Shown here in pieces: positions 20,870-32,488 of a DNA stretch of 64,000 nt. The notes below the pieces were generated by a model. That model worked only from the letters and a program-made list of their open reading frames with translations, did no database searches and was not told the DNA's origin. Position 1 is the first letter of the stretch, and every line of letters begins with the position of its first letter. The stretch is from assembly GCA_017591395.1 (NCBI GenBank), contig WEDG01000787.1:85001-149000 (forward strand), read 5' to 3'. The stretch comes from Schistocephalus solidus. Taxonomy: Eukaryota; Platyhelminthes; Cestoda; Diphyllobothriidea; Diphyllobothriidae. A program made the translations under genes and the position numbers.

Positions 20870-22892
20870 GCGATTCCTAGGGCTATTACAACTGCATCTA
20901 CGTGGGCCCGTCTTTGCTTCTTCTCTCTCTCTCGCATTCTCTCTCTTTTTCTGCCTCGCCGTGGCCAAGTTATTGATGCGATTATATATCAATCAAATTG
21001 TCTTGCATTCATTTTTCGAAATTTCAATATATTGCCTTACTCTTCTTACCGATTACTTTCCTCCATGTCATGGTGTATTCGAGCGTGTTGTTCACAGCTG
21101 GGGAAACCTCAACCTTAGGAAAGAGGCGTTAAAATCCTTTGCACTCCCGGTTTGATGAGACTTCCTTGTGGTATTCTCACGAGTGTCGTGAAGTCCACAT
21201 ACTGAACAGTGGTCAATATAGAAGGCTATAAATTTTACATATGCTCAAAGTGGAAGGGGGTTCCTCATTCATGGTTTATGTCAGACAGCATTTCGTCAAA
21301 CCCGAACTGGGAAGGCAATGGGTTTGAACCCGTCCTCCGTCGCTTTGGGGTGAACTGGAAACCAAACCTCCAAACAGCACTTTGAACCCATTTTTTCATG
21401 TGCCGTCAGGAACATTCACAGCACGTGGAATTGATGCTTGTGGAGCTGACCTGGTCCAAGGATGGTTGTATGTGCTATTTAGTTTACCCTAGTGCCTGGG
21501 GCAGCGTACAGCGATGATCACTCGACAATCGAAAGACCTACAATGGCACGAATGAGAACCGTATCATCGAGTACCAGTTACTCATCATTCTTCAGCCGTT
21601 TAGGAGTATCATGGACTGGTACTCAGAACAGAACTGAGGTAATCTACTCCATCTCTTAAGCAGGTCCGATCAGTAGGTACCACTTCGGCCGATACCATTA
21701 AGGAACCTCCTGATGAAAACCAGTTCTCTCCGCACGAGTAAAATGTCCTACCCTGCTACACGCAGATTTCTGGCCTATCAGAAATTTTTACTTCCGATTG
21801 GTGAGTAATGACTTGCTGTGCGCCGACGTCTACAGTCAAGCATAAGGGTTCCTGGACGAAAATCGTTTCCATGGTTAAAACATAGCTGGTCCTGGACACC
21901 AGCAGCCCGCTTCTTGTAGTGCAAATTTTTTTTACAAACGGAATGCTTCCGATGCTTTGAGCAACATTCGTTTATAAAAAATTCTCCTGCAGCCGATTAG
22001 TTGATCCAGCACAGGGGTCTACGTTGCAAGCCCCCTACGATTTGCCTCACCCAGAGGGAAGATGTGAACGCTCTGCCGGTACGTTAAAAGGTCTTTAGGT
22101 AGGAAAATCACCAATCAGGTGTATAATATCTCCTTCCCATTGGTCGCAAATATCGGTCTTAATCCAGGGCATATTTGGGATAAATTATATGTAAAAAAAT
22201 CCTCCCTTATACACATCTTGCGGAAAAGTGCGTCCTTTAATTTGTACCATTGAAGCTGTTAGGTATTTTAGTTCATTGGAGATTTGCATTTTTGGATGCT
22301 CACTTGAGTGGTTACGTAACCTACTACCAACAGGGTGGTTAAAGCCGCTTGTCTTATGTTAGTCAAGGCATGTTTATTGCTGTCGTGCGAACACAGACTC
22401 CTACCTATAAGATAATGTAGGCTTTTGTGAATCGCTCTCTCAAAAAATGCCTAGCATCTATTTTCGGAACATCACAAACGGGTGAAGCTGCAGGTTTTTG
22501 TTTCAACATAAAGGGGAAGTTTAAGGTTTTCAACAACCCATTTATTTTCCCTCCATACAGTCTAAGGCCCGGGGAAGGTGCAAGTTCTAATAAAAAAGAG
22601 AATGGTAAGGATGCGATTTGTGTCTATCAAGTATAATTGACTTTATACAGACAGCGAAGGTCAGTTTAAAAATATACACGGCATAGATAAAAATGCTTTT
22701 CCGAGAATAATTTGTACAAGAAGGTACAAAGTAGTTCGCTTAGCTGTCCTCCTTAAATCATGACCGCTTAACTTAGAGGGATAGTCCCAACTTACAAGTT
22801 TTGCAACTACATCCAAGGAATCTTTAGATGGAATTGCAAGTTGTTTTGCGCTAAATTCCAGGAGGATTGAATATGCCTGTGTCCGAATCATA
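20870..22892. other. 3' flank of severin and intergenic DNA
   Basis: I see no exon or known repeat. A GCGCTAAATTCCAGG motif at 22847-22861, the same that precedes the telomere-like repeats, lies next to the 3' end of LINE L1. Confidence 0.35.
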
Positions 22893-24051
22893 ACACGCTA
22901 GTTCGACCGTCGTGTTCGACGGTTTCCATCGTACGCTGTGTAGGGACGGTGACTCGCGCTGGATTATAGTGAGAGTAGACTTTCGATGCATCTACCTCGC
23001 TCTCTGTTCCGCTCCCCCCCATCTGGACAGAGTCAAGAAGACCGGAGATGGGAGAGGGTGCAGGCCCATGTACTGTGGTCCAACACCAAACAAGAACACG
23101 GTGTACCCGTCTTCGTGCGCCATGGCACGACCTGGCCCCCCTAACCCACATACCAGGATTCACTAAACCAGGGGATATGGAGGAGCCATCGCTGTCCGAC
23201 TCCCAGTCAACTGGTCAGCCACACAAAGCGCAACACACACTGGGCCGAGGGTATGGTCTAGTGTAAGCGTCAGATTGGCCGGTGTGCAAGCAGTGTATAA
23301 AGGTGCGCGAGCAGTGGAGGTGGGCAAGGAAACTGTATGTCGGTGCCCCAGGCACTGGTTCACCAACCTCCGTGCGATGCATTCGCAGGTGACCGATTAG
23401 GCCGATGCGTGAGGTGAAGGTGGTGATGGGTTGGTGGTAGTTGTAGCGGTGGTGGAGGTAACAGGTTTTCACTATTGTGAAGTGGTCGCTATTATGGTGG
23501 AAGTGGGGCAATTGGTGTCAGGGGGTCCGAAGGAGGATTGGTAGAAGTTGGAATTGTCGGATTGTTGTTGTATTGCGTCCGAAGATATCCGACCAGGCCG
23601 ATTCGCGCGTTGAATGTGAGTTGACGGCGTGGGCATGTTGGAAGGGCTTGGGCATTGGCAGTGTGAACCCGGGATGCTGGGGACTTTCGTGCCGCTCGTT
23701 TGGCCTTGGCGGTGGCGATCCGGTTGGTTTAGTAGATTGCGGTCCCCATCTTCAATGTCTTACTCCAGGCAGGTCGCTTCCGGGCGAAGTCCTCCCAGTT
23801 TGCCGGGTTGATCTGCAGTTGTTTCAGGGAAGTCTTCAGAGTGTCCTTGTAGAGTCGTACTTGGCCCGCTTGTCGAAGAGAACCCGTGGCGACATCCCCG
23901 TAGAAGAGTCTTTTGGTAAGTCACTCGTCATCCATCCTCACAAGATGGTCGCTCCAGCGCAGTTACAGTTGTTTCAGCTGAGCGTAGCTGCTGGGTAGGT
24001 CTGTTTATTCCAGTACTTTTGTGACCGGGATCCTGCCTTGTCATCTCAGCT

Positions 24052-25170
24052 TCAGTATTCTGCGGAGACAGCTGAGGTGGAATTGGTTGAGCTTCCGCGC
24101 CTGATTTGGTAGATCGTCCAAGTCTGTGCTCCATACAGCAGCGTCGGCAATATGACAGCTTTGTACATCTTGATTTTTGTGCTGAGGTTGAGACCGTGTC
24201 GATTCCAAACGACGTTGTGCATGCGTCCGAAGGCTTGGCTGACTATGGCGAGCAGGTGGGCGACCTCATCATAAATTTTGGTGCTGCGTGAGAGGTTGCT
24301 GCCCAGGTAGGTGAAAGTATCCATGGATTTCAGTTGGGCGCCATTGAAATGGATGCGAACTGCGTTGTAGGTAGTAGTCGGCAGCGGCTGATGCATGACC
24401 ACCATTTACTCCGTATTGAAGCGCATTACGAAGTTGTCGCATGTGGCAGCGAAGAGGTCCACTCTCATTTGCATTTCCTCTTCAGTCTTTGCATTGAGTG
24501 CGCAGCCGTCAGCGAAGAGAAGTTCGTGGATGGTTTCTGTGGAGACACGCGAGTGATAATGTATCCGCCGTTGGTTGAGGAGTCGGCCTTCCAGCCAATA
24601 GGTGATGCGTATCCCGGGGCGTGCGTCATGGTAGGCATTTATTAGCATGGCAGAGAATATGAGAATGAAGAGGGTAGGCGTGGGGACGCAGCCCTGCTTC
24701 ACTCCGTTGGTCACTACGAAGGCCTCTGAGACCTCTCCGTTGTTCGTGACGCGTGCCATCATGCCATCGTGGAGTTGACGCACCATGTGACTGAATCTCT
24801 CGGGATAGCCGAATTTCTGCATGATCTTCCACAGCCTGTCACGATTCACCGTGTCAAAGGCTTTCTTCAGATCCACGAAGGAGTGTAAGGGTTGGTTCGC
24901 ATCTCCAGGCACTTCTCTTGTAGCTGATGTGCGGTGAAAATCATGTCGGTTGTTGCACGGTGTCGTCAGAAGCCACATTGGATTTCCAGGAGCAGACCCT
25001 GCTCTAGGTGACCGTTCAGACGATTGAGAAGGATACGGGCGAAGATCTTTCCGGCAACGTTGAGCAACGAGATTCCCCGGTGGTTGTCCAGAGATGGTGG
25101 TTCCTCTTCTTTTACAGACGGACGATCGTCGTGTCTTTGAAATCCTGGGGGACCTGTCCTGGGTGCACAT
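24052..25170 (-). pseudogene. LINE L1 reverse-transcriptase domain remnant
   Basis: Motifs in order on the minus strand: VDLKKAFDTVNRD (palm A), NGVKQGCVPTPTLF (palm B), LLFADGCALN (palm C; the second catalytic Asp is Gly), then after a TAA stop, YLGSNLSR and a thumb with [33 protein letters not shown] one-base deletion just before VDLKKAF moves the frame. All three lesions also occur in L2. Confidence 0.85.
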
Positions 25171-25916
25171 TGCCTGGAAGAGCGCTGGGAGCTAATTCCT
25201 CAGTTGGGGACCGTCATGCTTGTAGATCTCAACAGGGATCGCATCTGATCTGGGTGCTTTACCAGTGGAGAGTTGTTGCACGGCCCTGATTATTTTTGGA
25301 GAGATGGATGGAGATCGATGTCGGCGTTGGTTTCCACTTCAGGCAGTTGGTCGACGGTGGCGTCAGAGATGGTGCAGGGCCGATTAATAACGCTTCTGAA
25401 GTTCTCGATCCAGCGCTTCAGGATTTGCATCTTGTCAGTGAGCAGGGTAGTTCCGTCAGCACTGAGACGAGGGGCGGTGCCTTTGACGGGAGGTTGGTAG
25501 ACAGCCTTGGCGGCGGGGAATTAGTTCTTCCATTCGTTGCGGCCTCGCGGGCCGTCCAGTCGTTCCGCATCTACCGCAGCTGTTGCTGTACAAGGTGGCA
25601 AGTTCGGTAGAAGGCTGTTTGTTTGCAGTGGTAGGGCGATCGACGTAGGCTTTGTGCAACTGGTTCTTCTCGAAAATCAGAGTGTTGATGGCTGCGTCAT
25701 TGTCATCGAACCAGTCCTGGTGTTAATGACGTGCGACGCCGAGGACATCCAGAGCGGTGGATTGGGCCGTGTCCCTCAGGTGGCACCAACGGTTATCCAC
25801 TGTGATGTCCTCGCCGGCGCCTGGGAGGTTGGCTAACCTGTTTGCCAGTTCGTTGCTGAAATGGAGATGGTGAGAAGGCACATTAAAAAAATGTATTCAA
25901 CTTACCTCGTGGTTGC

Positions 25917-26561
25917 TTACCTTGGGGTCCCCTGCGTGGTTGCAGACGAAGCCTTGGAGATGACGAGGCGGTGATCCGTCCAACCATCGGCATCATGGAT
26001 CGCCTTGTTCACCAGCAATTCCTGTTGATCTCGTCGCCGGACGAGGACATAGTCCAAGAGATACCAGTGTCTCAACTGGGGGTGCACCCAGGTCGCATTT
26101 GGCCACATCACGAGACAGAAGAACGTGTTGATCAGGATCAGGTGATGCTCTGCACATGTTCTTGGGAGGAGAAGACCATTGCCATTGAAGCTGGCGAGAC
26201 CATGGGGACCTCGAACTCCTCTCCACGTGGCATGGTCTGTCCCGGCGTGGGCGGTAAAGTCACCAAGGACAATTAACTCATCCACCTTCGGCACAGTCGC
26301 CAGGAGGGCGTGCAGGTCCTCGTAGAATTTGTCCTTCGCCACATCAGATCTCGTCATTGGGGGAGAGTAGGCACTGAGTATGGTGGTGAACTTGTCTTCC
26401 CGAAGAGGCAGGGGGAGACTCATCAGGCGATCATTGATACCCTGTGGCAGACAGCGTCGTGTCAATCTGCCTTTGGCCGGCCGCTCCAGAAGAAGGTGTA
26501 GCCGGCACCACCTCCTCCAGCTGAATCCGTTCAGAGAATCGGGTCTATTTGAAAGCAGCAA
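25917..26561 (-). pseudogene. LINE L1 endonuclease domain remnant
   Basis: A 214-codon frame carries exonuclease/endonuclease/phosphatase-type motifs in order: [16 protein letters not shown] (family norm GDFNA, so the catalytic Asn is replaced by Thr), [11 protein letters not shown] and TDHRLVISK. In LINEs this domain nicks the target DNA to prime reverse transcription. The first catalytic segment (around ETQ) is out of frame further upstream (lines near 26590-26620). The domain is inactive by substitution and frameshift. Confidence 0.75.
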
Positions 26562-27029
26562 AGTTCACCTTGTATCGGGCCAGTCCCCGAGCGACTAGCG
26601 CCGTCCCCCGTTCCGGTCAGTTGCTCCTCGGATTGTCTAAAATAGATCGAACATTGAAGGCTCCTAGAGTGAGCGGGCTCACTCGAACAGCCCAGGGGTA
26701 CCGCGGAGGGTACAGTGGGGGGGGGGGGGGGGTCGGGAGAGGAGTGGTTGTTGGTATTGTTTAGTTTTTCAACTGCATTAAATTTCAGTCTGAGAGCTAT
26801 GGTCCGCTGCAGCTGTCGTGAGATTCAGCATTTATTTAGAGCACCTTTTCTAGCCACATCCCCCGGGAGGGGTGAGTGGGGATGTCCCTAAATAGGGCTG
26901 CTGAGTTATCCCATTTGGATACCGAACTACACTATAGGTAACAATTTGGGTTAGTTAGAGAACGACCGATTCGCCTGGGCCACCTACGTGATTGCATGTA
27001 ATCCTCACCGTAGGACTTTTCGACCGTGG

Positions 27030-27180
27030 AGAAGGAGGAGGAGGGAAGGATGAGGGGAGAGTGAGGAAGAAAGAGAGGAGGAGATAGGAGGGAGGAGAGA
27101 GGTAAGCGGGGAGTGGGCTGGGAAGAGGAGATAGAGGGAATGACAGGGAGGATGGCAGAGGGGTTGGGCGGGGAGGAAGG
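27030..27180 (-). repeat. Purine-rich/pyrimidine-rich tract in the LINE L1 5' region
   Basis: About 150 bases with nearly all G and A on the plus strand (GGAGAAGGAGGAGGAGGGAA and similar). It has no counterpart of the same length in L3, so it is either a local expansion or an insertion. Confidence 0.6.
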
Positions 27181-27419
27181 GAGCAGACGTACCGGGTGTG
27201 AAGGCACACACAACACCGGAGACCCTCATCTGGATTAGCCCGCTGGTCATGGCAGTTTCATGGGGTGTGGCCGCTGAGCAGAGCCCAGCTTTGAGGAGCC
27301 ACAAGTGAGAGTTGGGTACCAAGTAGAGGCGGCCACAGGAGCATTCACCACCTGTGCGAGATAACTGGAGCGATCTAAGGTTACCTTTGTGATGCCCGCC
27401 CTCATAACTAGTACCCCCT

Positions 27420-27560
27420 GACCCCCCGAGTCATAACACTAACCCCACCACAAACCTTAGCCGCAATCCTTTTCTTAACCCTTCTCATAATTTCCCCGGT
27501 ATCTAGTGCGAGGCAGATCCTGTTCCTACTTCCTGTCGGTGGGGTGGGTGGGGTCAATTT
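27420..27560 (-). repeat. Degenerate telomere-like repeat family, copy 4
   Basis: ACACTAACCCCACCACAAAC and TTTTCTTAACCCTTCTC units are followed by GCAGATCCTGTTCCTACTTC. It abuts the 5' end of LINE L1, so the LINE may have inserted into it. Confidence 0.45.
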
Positions 27561-28149
27561 GCGTTCCCTGCGCAAAAAGCGTCACTTAAAAACGCACACA
27601 AATTTCGGCTGGAATTCTAAACTTACCGTGTGCCTATTTGAAAGTAGCTGACACTTTAAACTTAAGTAGTTTAATAAAAATTGCCCTGTCGATATCTTCT
27701 GAGTCTCCAAAAATCCAGTAGTGGTGCTAACCGAATTCACAGACTTTGTAAGTAGCAAATCATCCTAAAAGTTATTCCCGAAATATCCTTGACAAAGGCA
27801 TACTCTGCCCACAGATATAAAACTTAAGGAGGATGAAATTTTTACAAAGTGATGACAATACCTTCAGTGCAGGAGCCTTCTCTGCTGACATTATGTTTCA
27901 ATTCGTGAAAACGCTCAAACATCAGTGGTAAAAATACCAATTTTCTGCTCACTCTGTTTCCCCCTAGTAGATTTAATAAAGCCGGTTGAAACCTAATTAT
28001 CACCCAACAGCGCCCATGCTTTCATCTTTGAATTGACTTGGGACCATGCTCCATGATAGCCGTGGTTTCAACCTCGCGTAAGTAATATTTCCTATATGAA
28101 GTCATATTCAGATCTCCTAGTCGTTTTGGCACTTAGAGCAGTCTAGATA
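27561..28149. other. Intergenic DNA, nothing recognised
   Basis: No exon or repeat I can support. Confidence 0.3.
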
Positions 28150-28310
28150 TTACAAATACCGAAGTGCGCTGCAGTCTAAGTTACATGTCTCAAGCATGTG
28201 TCTTTCTTTAGCTCAGGATAGCTCCACTGCATTACATTCACGTCTCTCTCCTTCAAACACACTATTTATGTCAGCCAGTTGCAGGCCAGCACCAGTCTAC
28301 GTAATTTTCT
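28150..28310 (-). repeat. Dispersed repeat, inverted partner of 40295-40430
   Basis: The minus strand shares GACTGGTGCTGGCCTGCAAC, AGTGGAGCTATCCTGAGCTA and AAGAAAGACACATGCTTGAG with the plus strand at 40295-40430. The family is unknown. Confidence 0.6.
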
Positions 28311-28479
28311 CTCTTCAGAATATTCGCTTTCAAAATGTCAAAGCCCTTTTACAGAACAGCTCTGCAATTGCGGATTGTGGTTGTGTTAAAGAGTAAGCTT
28401 TGAAGAGCACAGGGTCATAGGATGTAAGCCAGCACAACTGGCGGTAAGACATCCGTCAGGCTATCGTGGTCGTGGCTTG

Positions 28480-28651
28480 GTCATCGCATGCCACGGCGAC
28501 TTTACCCGCCAGACCAACACCCAAGCGAACCACAAGCGGCGCTTCAAACAGCCGCCCATGGCGCGCTGCCCTGCGGGGTGTATGCACGAGCGGTGGCGGT
28601 GGCGGCGGCCGCAAAACAGTTCCGTCAACAAAGTAGCCAATCAGGGCAAAA
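28480..28651 (+). other. GC-rich island, possible exon or promoter
   Basis: This stretch is far richer in G and C than its surroundings. It holds an ATG-started frame (28488) of about 55 codons, rich in Ala and Gln, that runs without stop into a GTGAGT donor at 28652, and a CCAAT motif close to the donor. It could be a first exon of an unseen gene. The minus strand is open too, so coding bias cannot decide. Confidence 0.25.
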
Positions 28652-28929
28652 GGTGAGTCATCGTCATGGCGCAAAGCATGCGCTGTGTTGGCGTAGTTTC
28701 ACTCGGTAAGCCCAGGCAGTATGTGGGCAGCCATCATTCAAAATCAGGTGTGAACACAGACAGCCACGTGAGGAGTCACTGCCATTCGTTCAGGCAAGCC
28801 TTGCCTACAAGCAAGATGCTCCGAACAGGTTCACGCTATGATCCATAGTCGGAAAATAAAAACGGTAAGGATGCCTTGTATGGCTACCTAAATAGGACAC
28901 AGAAAAAAGAACCGTCCACAATTCATGTG

Positions 28930-29270
28930 GTTTTGCGCTAACTTCCAAGGAAATTATGTTTAGGCTTAAGGTGAGGGTTAAGGTTAAGTTTAGGGTTAGT
29001 TTTAAGGTTGAGGCTAAGGTGAGAGTTGGGGTTATGGTCATGATTGCGCTAATGGTTAAGTTTATTATCGTGTTAACGGTAGGGTTGAGGTTCAGGTTAG
29101 GACTAGGGTTAAGATTAAGGAGACAGTTTGGTTTTATGTTAGGTTTAGTGCTAGTGATAAGACACGGATATATTTACTATTCCTGAAATTTGCACTAAGG
29201 TCACCTATTTTAAACGGGCGAGGTGGTTCCTATTCCTGCGTCCTGTTTAGGCGGCCATACAGACATCCCT
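28930..29270 (+). repeat. Degenerate telomere-like repeat family, copy 5 (best preserved)
   Basis: The order is GCGCTAACTTCCAAGG, about 190 bases of imperfect GGTTA/TTAGGG units (28958-29150), AAGACACGGATATATTTACT, then TGCGTCCTGTTTAGGCGGCC. This copy shows all parts of the composite repeat. Confidence 0.65.
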
Positions 29271-29284
29271 ATCGTAAAATTTTT

Positions 29285-29545
29285 TGTCATTTTGAAAGTA
29301 GCTGTGATCTACTTGTTCGGGATTTATAACAGGCCCATCCCCGATACCTAGGGTTCTTTTCCTTGGTCGTGTTGTTTCCCGAACTTTTGACAATTCGCAA
29401 CCCAGTCCGGTGGAATAGTGGTCCTGGCGAATTAGACCAATTTGCGGTTGTCGTGTGATTTGTTTTTGTTGCTCCACACCGGGCTCGAGGAGACCTAGCT
29501 GGCATCCACGATGCGACCAAAATCTGTAGGCTGAAGAGGACTGCG
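29285..29545 (-). repeat. Dispersed repeat related to the start of the 1.6 kb duplicated repeat
   Basis: The minus strand has CTGGGTTGCGAATTGTCAAA and CGGGAAACAACACGACC, matching the left end of the repeats at 30877 and 33785. It also has CGAACAAGTAGATCACAGCTAC, matching 39711-39730 on the plus strand. Confidence 0.55.
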
Positions 29546-29559
29546 TGTAATATCCTTAT

Positions 29560-30870
29560 ATAGTTATTTCATGGGATAATGCACAGCATACGCTAATATA
29601 AGGCTAAAATTCTTCGAAGAGCTTTCAGTTGGGGGAAAGATTGCTTGGGCGGAGGACATAAGGCTAGAGGAATCACATACACAGTCACATACGGGATTTT
29701 AACTTTGCGACTTTCCGGTTGCCTATGCAAACTGCACTCCGAAACATCACCACATACCTGGTGTGCATTCCTCCGGGGATTTTCGGTGCCTGGAGAAAGT
29801 AAATCGTATCTCCTAGAAAGAAGACAAATAACACTTATTTTCTATGCTTATCTAATAAAAAATCACGTTTTTTCTATGCTTTGCCTTGGAAGAAGGATAC
29901 ACGCCTGTTTTGGAAAAGGGTGCTACTTCCTGTATATTAAAAAAAAAACAAATAGTGCTTTCGCACGTTTTTGATCTTCCCTGACTGCAAACACCATTTT
30001 AACCTACGCAAAATCCTCTAGGTCTTCATAGCTCTGTATAGATGACTTTTACTGTGTCCAATTTGTGACACTAGATGAGCGTTAGGTTTGGTACTGTAAC
30101 AACTTTGGTTGCATTAAGAAACTGGCGAACAGTTGAGCGAGCCAACAATCATGCCAACTTCTCGAAAATTTTTCATAAATAAGTACGCTTAAAACCCGAA
30201 TGCACTCTTTTCATCAAGTAAATTCTTTTGCGTAAGACCTACATTCGTACAGTGCATTTATAAGAAATGAGGTTTCTTGGCAAAATCCTGCGAGAGCTCC
30301 TTCTCACTGTAGCCTCTATGAGAATTCTCACCGATGTGAGAGCCCGGCTATCGAGGTCTGATCTGTGTGAATATCAGAAAATAAACCTATATGTGACACG
30401 AGCAGACGCTAGCTTTATGCCAACGGAAAGGTTTTGCTAGCGCCAATCTCCAGCTGTCCTGCTATATGGACATGGGACACGGTAGTATGGTCGCTATAGG
30501 AGGAACGAGAGCACTGAATGCTTTAGAATTCCGGCTTCCACGTAGGTCAACTCTGCTGTAAAGGTCCATTGGGGTCCTCGTCGCTTGAAATGTAGGTACT
30601 ATCTACTGCCGGTTTTGGTCGGGGATATGGCTGGCTTAGGGGCGCATGAATGAGCCTGAAATTGCAATGTTTTATTCCCTTAGTAAGGAGTCTCTAACTT
30701 GGAGTGAATCAGTATATTTTAAGGTTGTTGTTGTACCGTGCAGCGGCAGAGTATTGGCGAAACACACACCTGGGCTTTTATCCAGTACCCGTGCTGCCAC
30801 TATGGTGTGTTTTGCAACCCTAATATGAGCCTAGAATAGCGATTTTCTCAAACTCTCCTTATGTTGTTTT
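29560..30870. other. Intergenic DNA, nothing recognised
   Basis: One 109-codon frame at 29645-29974 has no splice support or recognisable motif. Confidence 0.3.
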
Positions 30871-30876
30871 TCAACA

Positions 30877-32488
30877 CTGGGTTGCTAATTGTCAAAATTT
30901 AGGGAAACAACACGACCGAGAGCATAGCCCGAGTTCTAAACCAGCAAAGATATTCTCCACCTACCGAAATTTCAGTGGAGCAGATTGCGCTGACCATGCA
31001 TGCCTCCAGCTCAAGCGAATGAATCTACAGTGAGGACTCTCGGGGCAGGGACACGTCCTGTGGTAAAACACAGAAATGGCTAAAATGTAGGCTATAGCTT
31101 AATAGTTGGTCGACGCTTGAGAGTGAACGGCTAACACCCTTGGCGCCGATCGATAACTTGACCCTCACCGCTTATGGGTATCTCAAGTCGTATGCACTTC
31201 AGTTATTTGGGTCAACAGCTCATTCAGATCAAAATGTGTTGGTCAGATGCAACCCCATTAGCCGGAATCCACTGGAAAAGCTGTTTCGCATAATCCTGGA
31301 TACAAATATCGCTGTGACTGAACATTCGGTTCACTGGAATGGGATGGGGTGCTGAGCGTTAGCCTGATGCCGTGCTCCATGTTAGCAGCTTTTGAAAGTT
31401 AAGCCACACCATTGCCTATATGATCAGACAAGCGAGTTCTCCAAATTAGGGCTTTCGCGATTAGTAAGGACAGTTGAGTGCTCAGATTGGCTTCTGGCAG
31501 GAAACCAGGCATACTACCCTGCGAAACTGCCTTCGCTCTTTATGTCCACATTTGCATTCCTTTAGAGCAAAGAAAATCTTACATACTCCCTTTTCATCAT
31601 CTACAAGTGAGGATCATAATTTTTACCTCTCATATACGTTTTCCTTGCTATTTTTGCGTATCAGCATGCTTACATGCATGGAAAATAGTTTAATCCCACT
31701 TGGGTCAAGTTAGCTGCCCAGTCTGCTGCATCGTATGGAATCCACCAATTCTGATGCAGTAAGCTGACTGCCCAAGCAAGATTCTATAAGCAATCAATCT
31801 AGAATCCACTAGATGACTACCTCGCACAATTTCTTAGTAGGGAATTTTGACAGATTTGAATAATTACTCTGACCCACTTGTGAAAACTCGGTGGCCTCGG
31901 TGGGATTCGAACCCACGCCAGCAAGGGGAAGGCTTTAGTACGGCCATTTATTTAGCCGGAGTTCATACCGAATTCGAGGTATTTGCAAAGAAGTGGTCCG
32001 TCATAAACGACAGATGGGATCATTTCTTGCTACCATTGCACTAGGCAACGGCATGAGTGTGCCCAAAACGACTGTTGTCTCAGTTCTTCTGTCTTTGTTA
32101 GTTTACCTCGGTTGTACAGGCCCATTGCTTATTACTACTTCTTAACTAACCGACTTCTACCGACTTCTTAACGTCTTCTACCGACTTCTTAACTAACCGA
32201 CTTCTACTTTTGCCATACTGTGGTCACATTTTGTTATTACGATACCAAAAGGGGCTAGTAAATTGTGGCCTGCATCAGCAACCTTGACTGACAAACCCCA
32301 CAGAAAGTGCTTCTAAGTTCAAGGCAGTCGAGGCCTACGTGTTTCTTCAGGCGACTCGCCTACAGATGCGTCCTTTTACCCCAACCCGATGGCAAAGGCT
32401 CCTGGTGGAACGCACCGAGCTTGCGTGCACTTAAGGTCCGCAGGCACGGCATTACTTCCCATTAAAACAACCTTTCCCTTTCGACCAG
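30877..32488 (+). repeat. 1.6 kb repeat, copy A
   Basis: It is nearly identical to 33785-35369 from CTGGGTTGCTAATTGTCAAA to CCCTTTCGACCAG, with scattered substitutions and small indels. It contains a tRNA-like stretch on the minus strand (31890-31950, GTGGGTTCGAATCCCACCG) and a CGACTTCTTAACTAAC minisatellite (about 32140-32212). No protein motif is visible, so the class of element is unknown. Confidence 0.85.
32140..32212 (+). repeat. Minisatellite of CCGACTTCTTAACTAA units
   Basis: Several imperfect copies of CTTCTTAACTAACCGACTTC-type units. In copy B of the large repeat (35032-35090) the array is shorter, so it varies in length. Confidence 0.65.

Larger units (their letters stand above)
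22893..27416 (-). mobile_element. LINE L1: nearly full-length, inactive non-LTR retrotransposon
   Basis: Read on the minus strand, it starts GGGGTACTAGTTA (27416), the same start as L3. A 5' untranslated region with GCGGCCACACCCC and GGTCTCCGGTGTTGTGTGTG follows, then an apurinic-type endonuclease, a reverse transcriptase, a basic C-terminal domain, decayed zinc fingers and the family 3' tail ending GGTCGAACTAGCG. Reading frames are broken by frameshifts and stops, and the RT catalytic motif is mutated. Its RT lesions are shared with L2. The clade is uncertain (endonuclease-bearing LINE). Confidence 0.85.

Noticed and set aside
31890..31950. Stand-alone tRNA gene on the minus strand
   Set aside because: Only the 3' half of a tRNA is present, and the same fragment occurs at the same place in the duplicated repeat at 34800-34860.
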